A stretch of DNA of 64,000 nucleotides from Theobroma cacao (Eukaryota > Streptophyta > Magnoliopsida > Malvales > Malvaceae), in contig NC_030858.1 of the NCBI RefSeq assembly GCF_000208745.1, positions 18,924,797 through 18,988,796 on the forward strand. Reading direction: 5' to 3'. A model generated the notes under the pieces. That model did no database searches. It was not told the origin of the DNA and saw nothing but the letters and a program-made list of their open reading frames with translations. The translations under genes were made by a program, and so were the position numbers. Every line of letters begins with the position of its first letter. Position 1 is the first letter of the stretch. Below, piece by piece: positions 63,774 to 64,000 of this stretch.

Positions 63774-64000
63774 TGTCACGACCCGAAACTTCCATCGAGC
63801 CCGTGACAACCGCCGCTACGTCCCGATAGGCACTCACTACCCTGAATGCCGATCGAAACCCCGCAAGGCTTAGCATCAGCTTCTGCATCTCCCCAGTGAG
63901 CGACAGTTATTAAATCTCACATTTCAAAAAAAATCATAAGTCATTTCCAAATCAAAATAATAAAATATTACTTTTTGGCTCACAGGGGCATTTTCGTCAT
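63774..64000 (-). mobile_element. Family A LTR (copy A4), leaves the window
   Basis: TGTCACGACCCG begins at 63774 after tttta and matches the starts of A2 and A3 (second gcccgtgacaacc block, ggaatgcc- and caaggctt-like blocks). Whether it is a solo LTR or part of a full element cannot be seen. Confidence 0.8.

Overview
The window reads as pericentromeric or centromeric heterochromatin of a flowering plant, probably a dicot; the species cannot be told. The evidence is plant-type Ty3/gypsy and Ty1/copia LTR retrotransposons with tRNA-Met-type primer sites, a tandem satellite with ~170-bp monomers, AT-rich composition, and no host gene, rRNA, tRNA or CRISPR array. One run of N (2486-2632) marks a scaffold gap. 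All coding sequence belongs to decayed retrotransposons.

Layout. (1) 1-28800 is a Ty3/gypsy chromovirus (Tekay/Del-like, called gypsy-1) whose 5' LTR begins outside the window. Its 5' LTR is split by a solo LTR (A1, 1738-4456). Its gag/protease region is split by another solo LTR (B1, 7544-10022). Its protease/RT region is split by a complete Ty1/copia element (copia-1, 10254-23103), whose 3' LTR carries a further solo LTR (A2, 18236-21060). This is a three-level nest. The gypsy-1 3' LTR (26403-28800) ends abruptly at a satellite junction. (2) 28801-63773 is one satellite field in three blocks (28801-33998, 38180-48074, 60902-63773). It is interrupted by a rearranged 4.2-kb A-family LTR (A3, 33999-38179) and a complete Sirevirus-type copia element (copia-2, 48075-60901). 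Copia-2 has an extra envelope-like ORF and its gag is split by solo LTR B2 (50032-52713). (3) Another A-family LTR (A4) starts at 63774 and leaves the window.

The insertions are dated relative to each other by nesting, 5-bp target duplications (ttata, cttct, tatat, ttgtt, ataaa, aagag) and LTR-pair divergence counted by eye on sampled stretches: gypsy-1 about 9 %, copia-2 about 5-7 %, copia-1 about 3 %. All three elements retain the integrase D,D-35-E residues and recognisable domains, but each is broken by in-frame stops and frameshifts. Many gypsy-1 stops fit C-to-T changes, as expected of methylated silent DNA.

I found no new gene system. The most unusual signals are higher-order organisation of the satellite with different periods in different places (about 6, 8 and 9 monomers), the abrupt LTR/satellite junction at 28800, the chimeric A3 LTR, GC-rich palindrome clusters in the B-family LTRs, and paired palindromes in the copia-2 LTRs.
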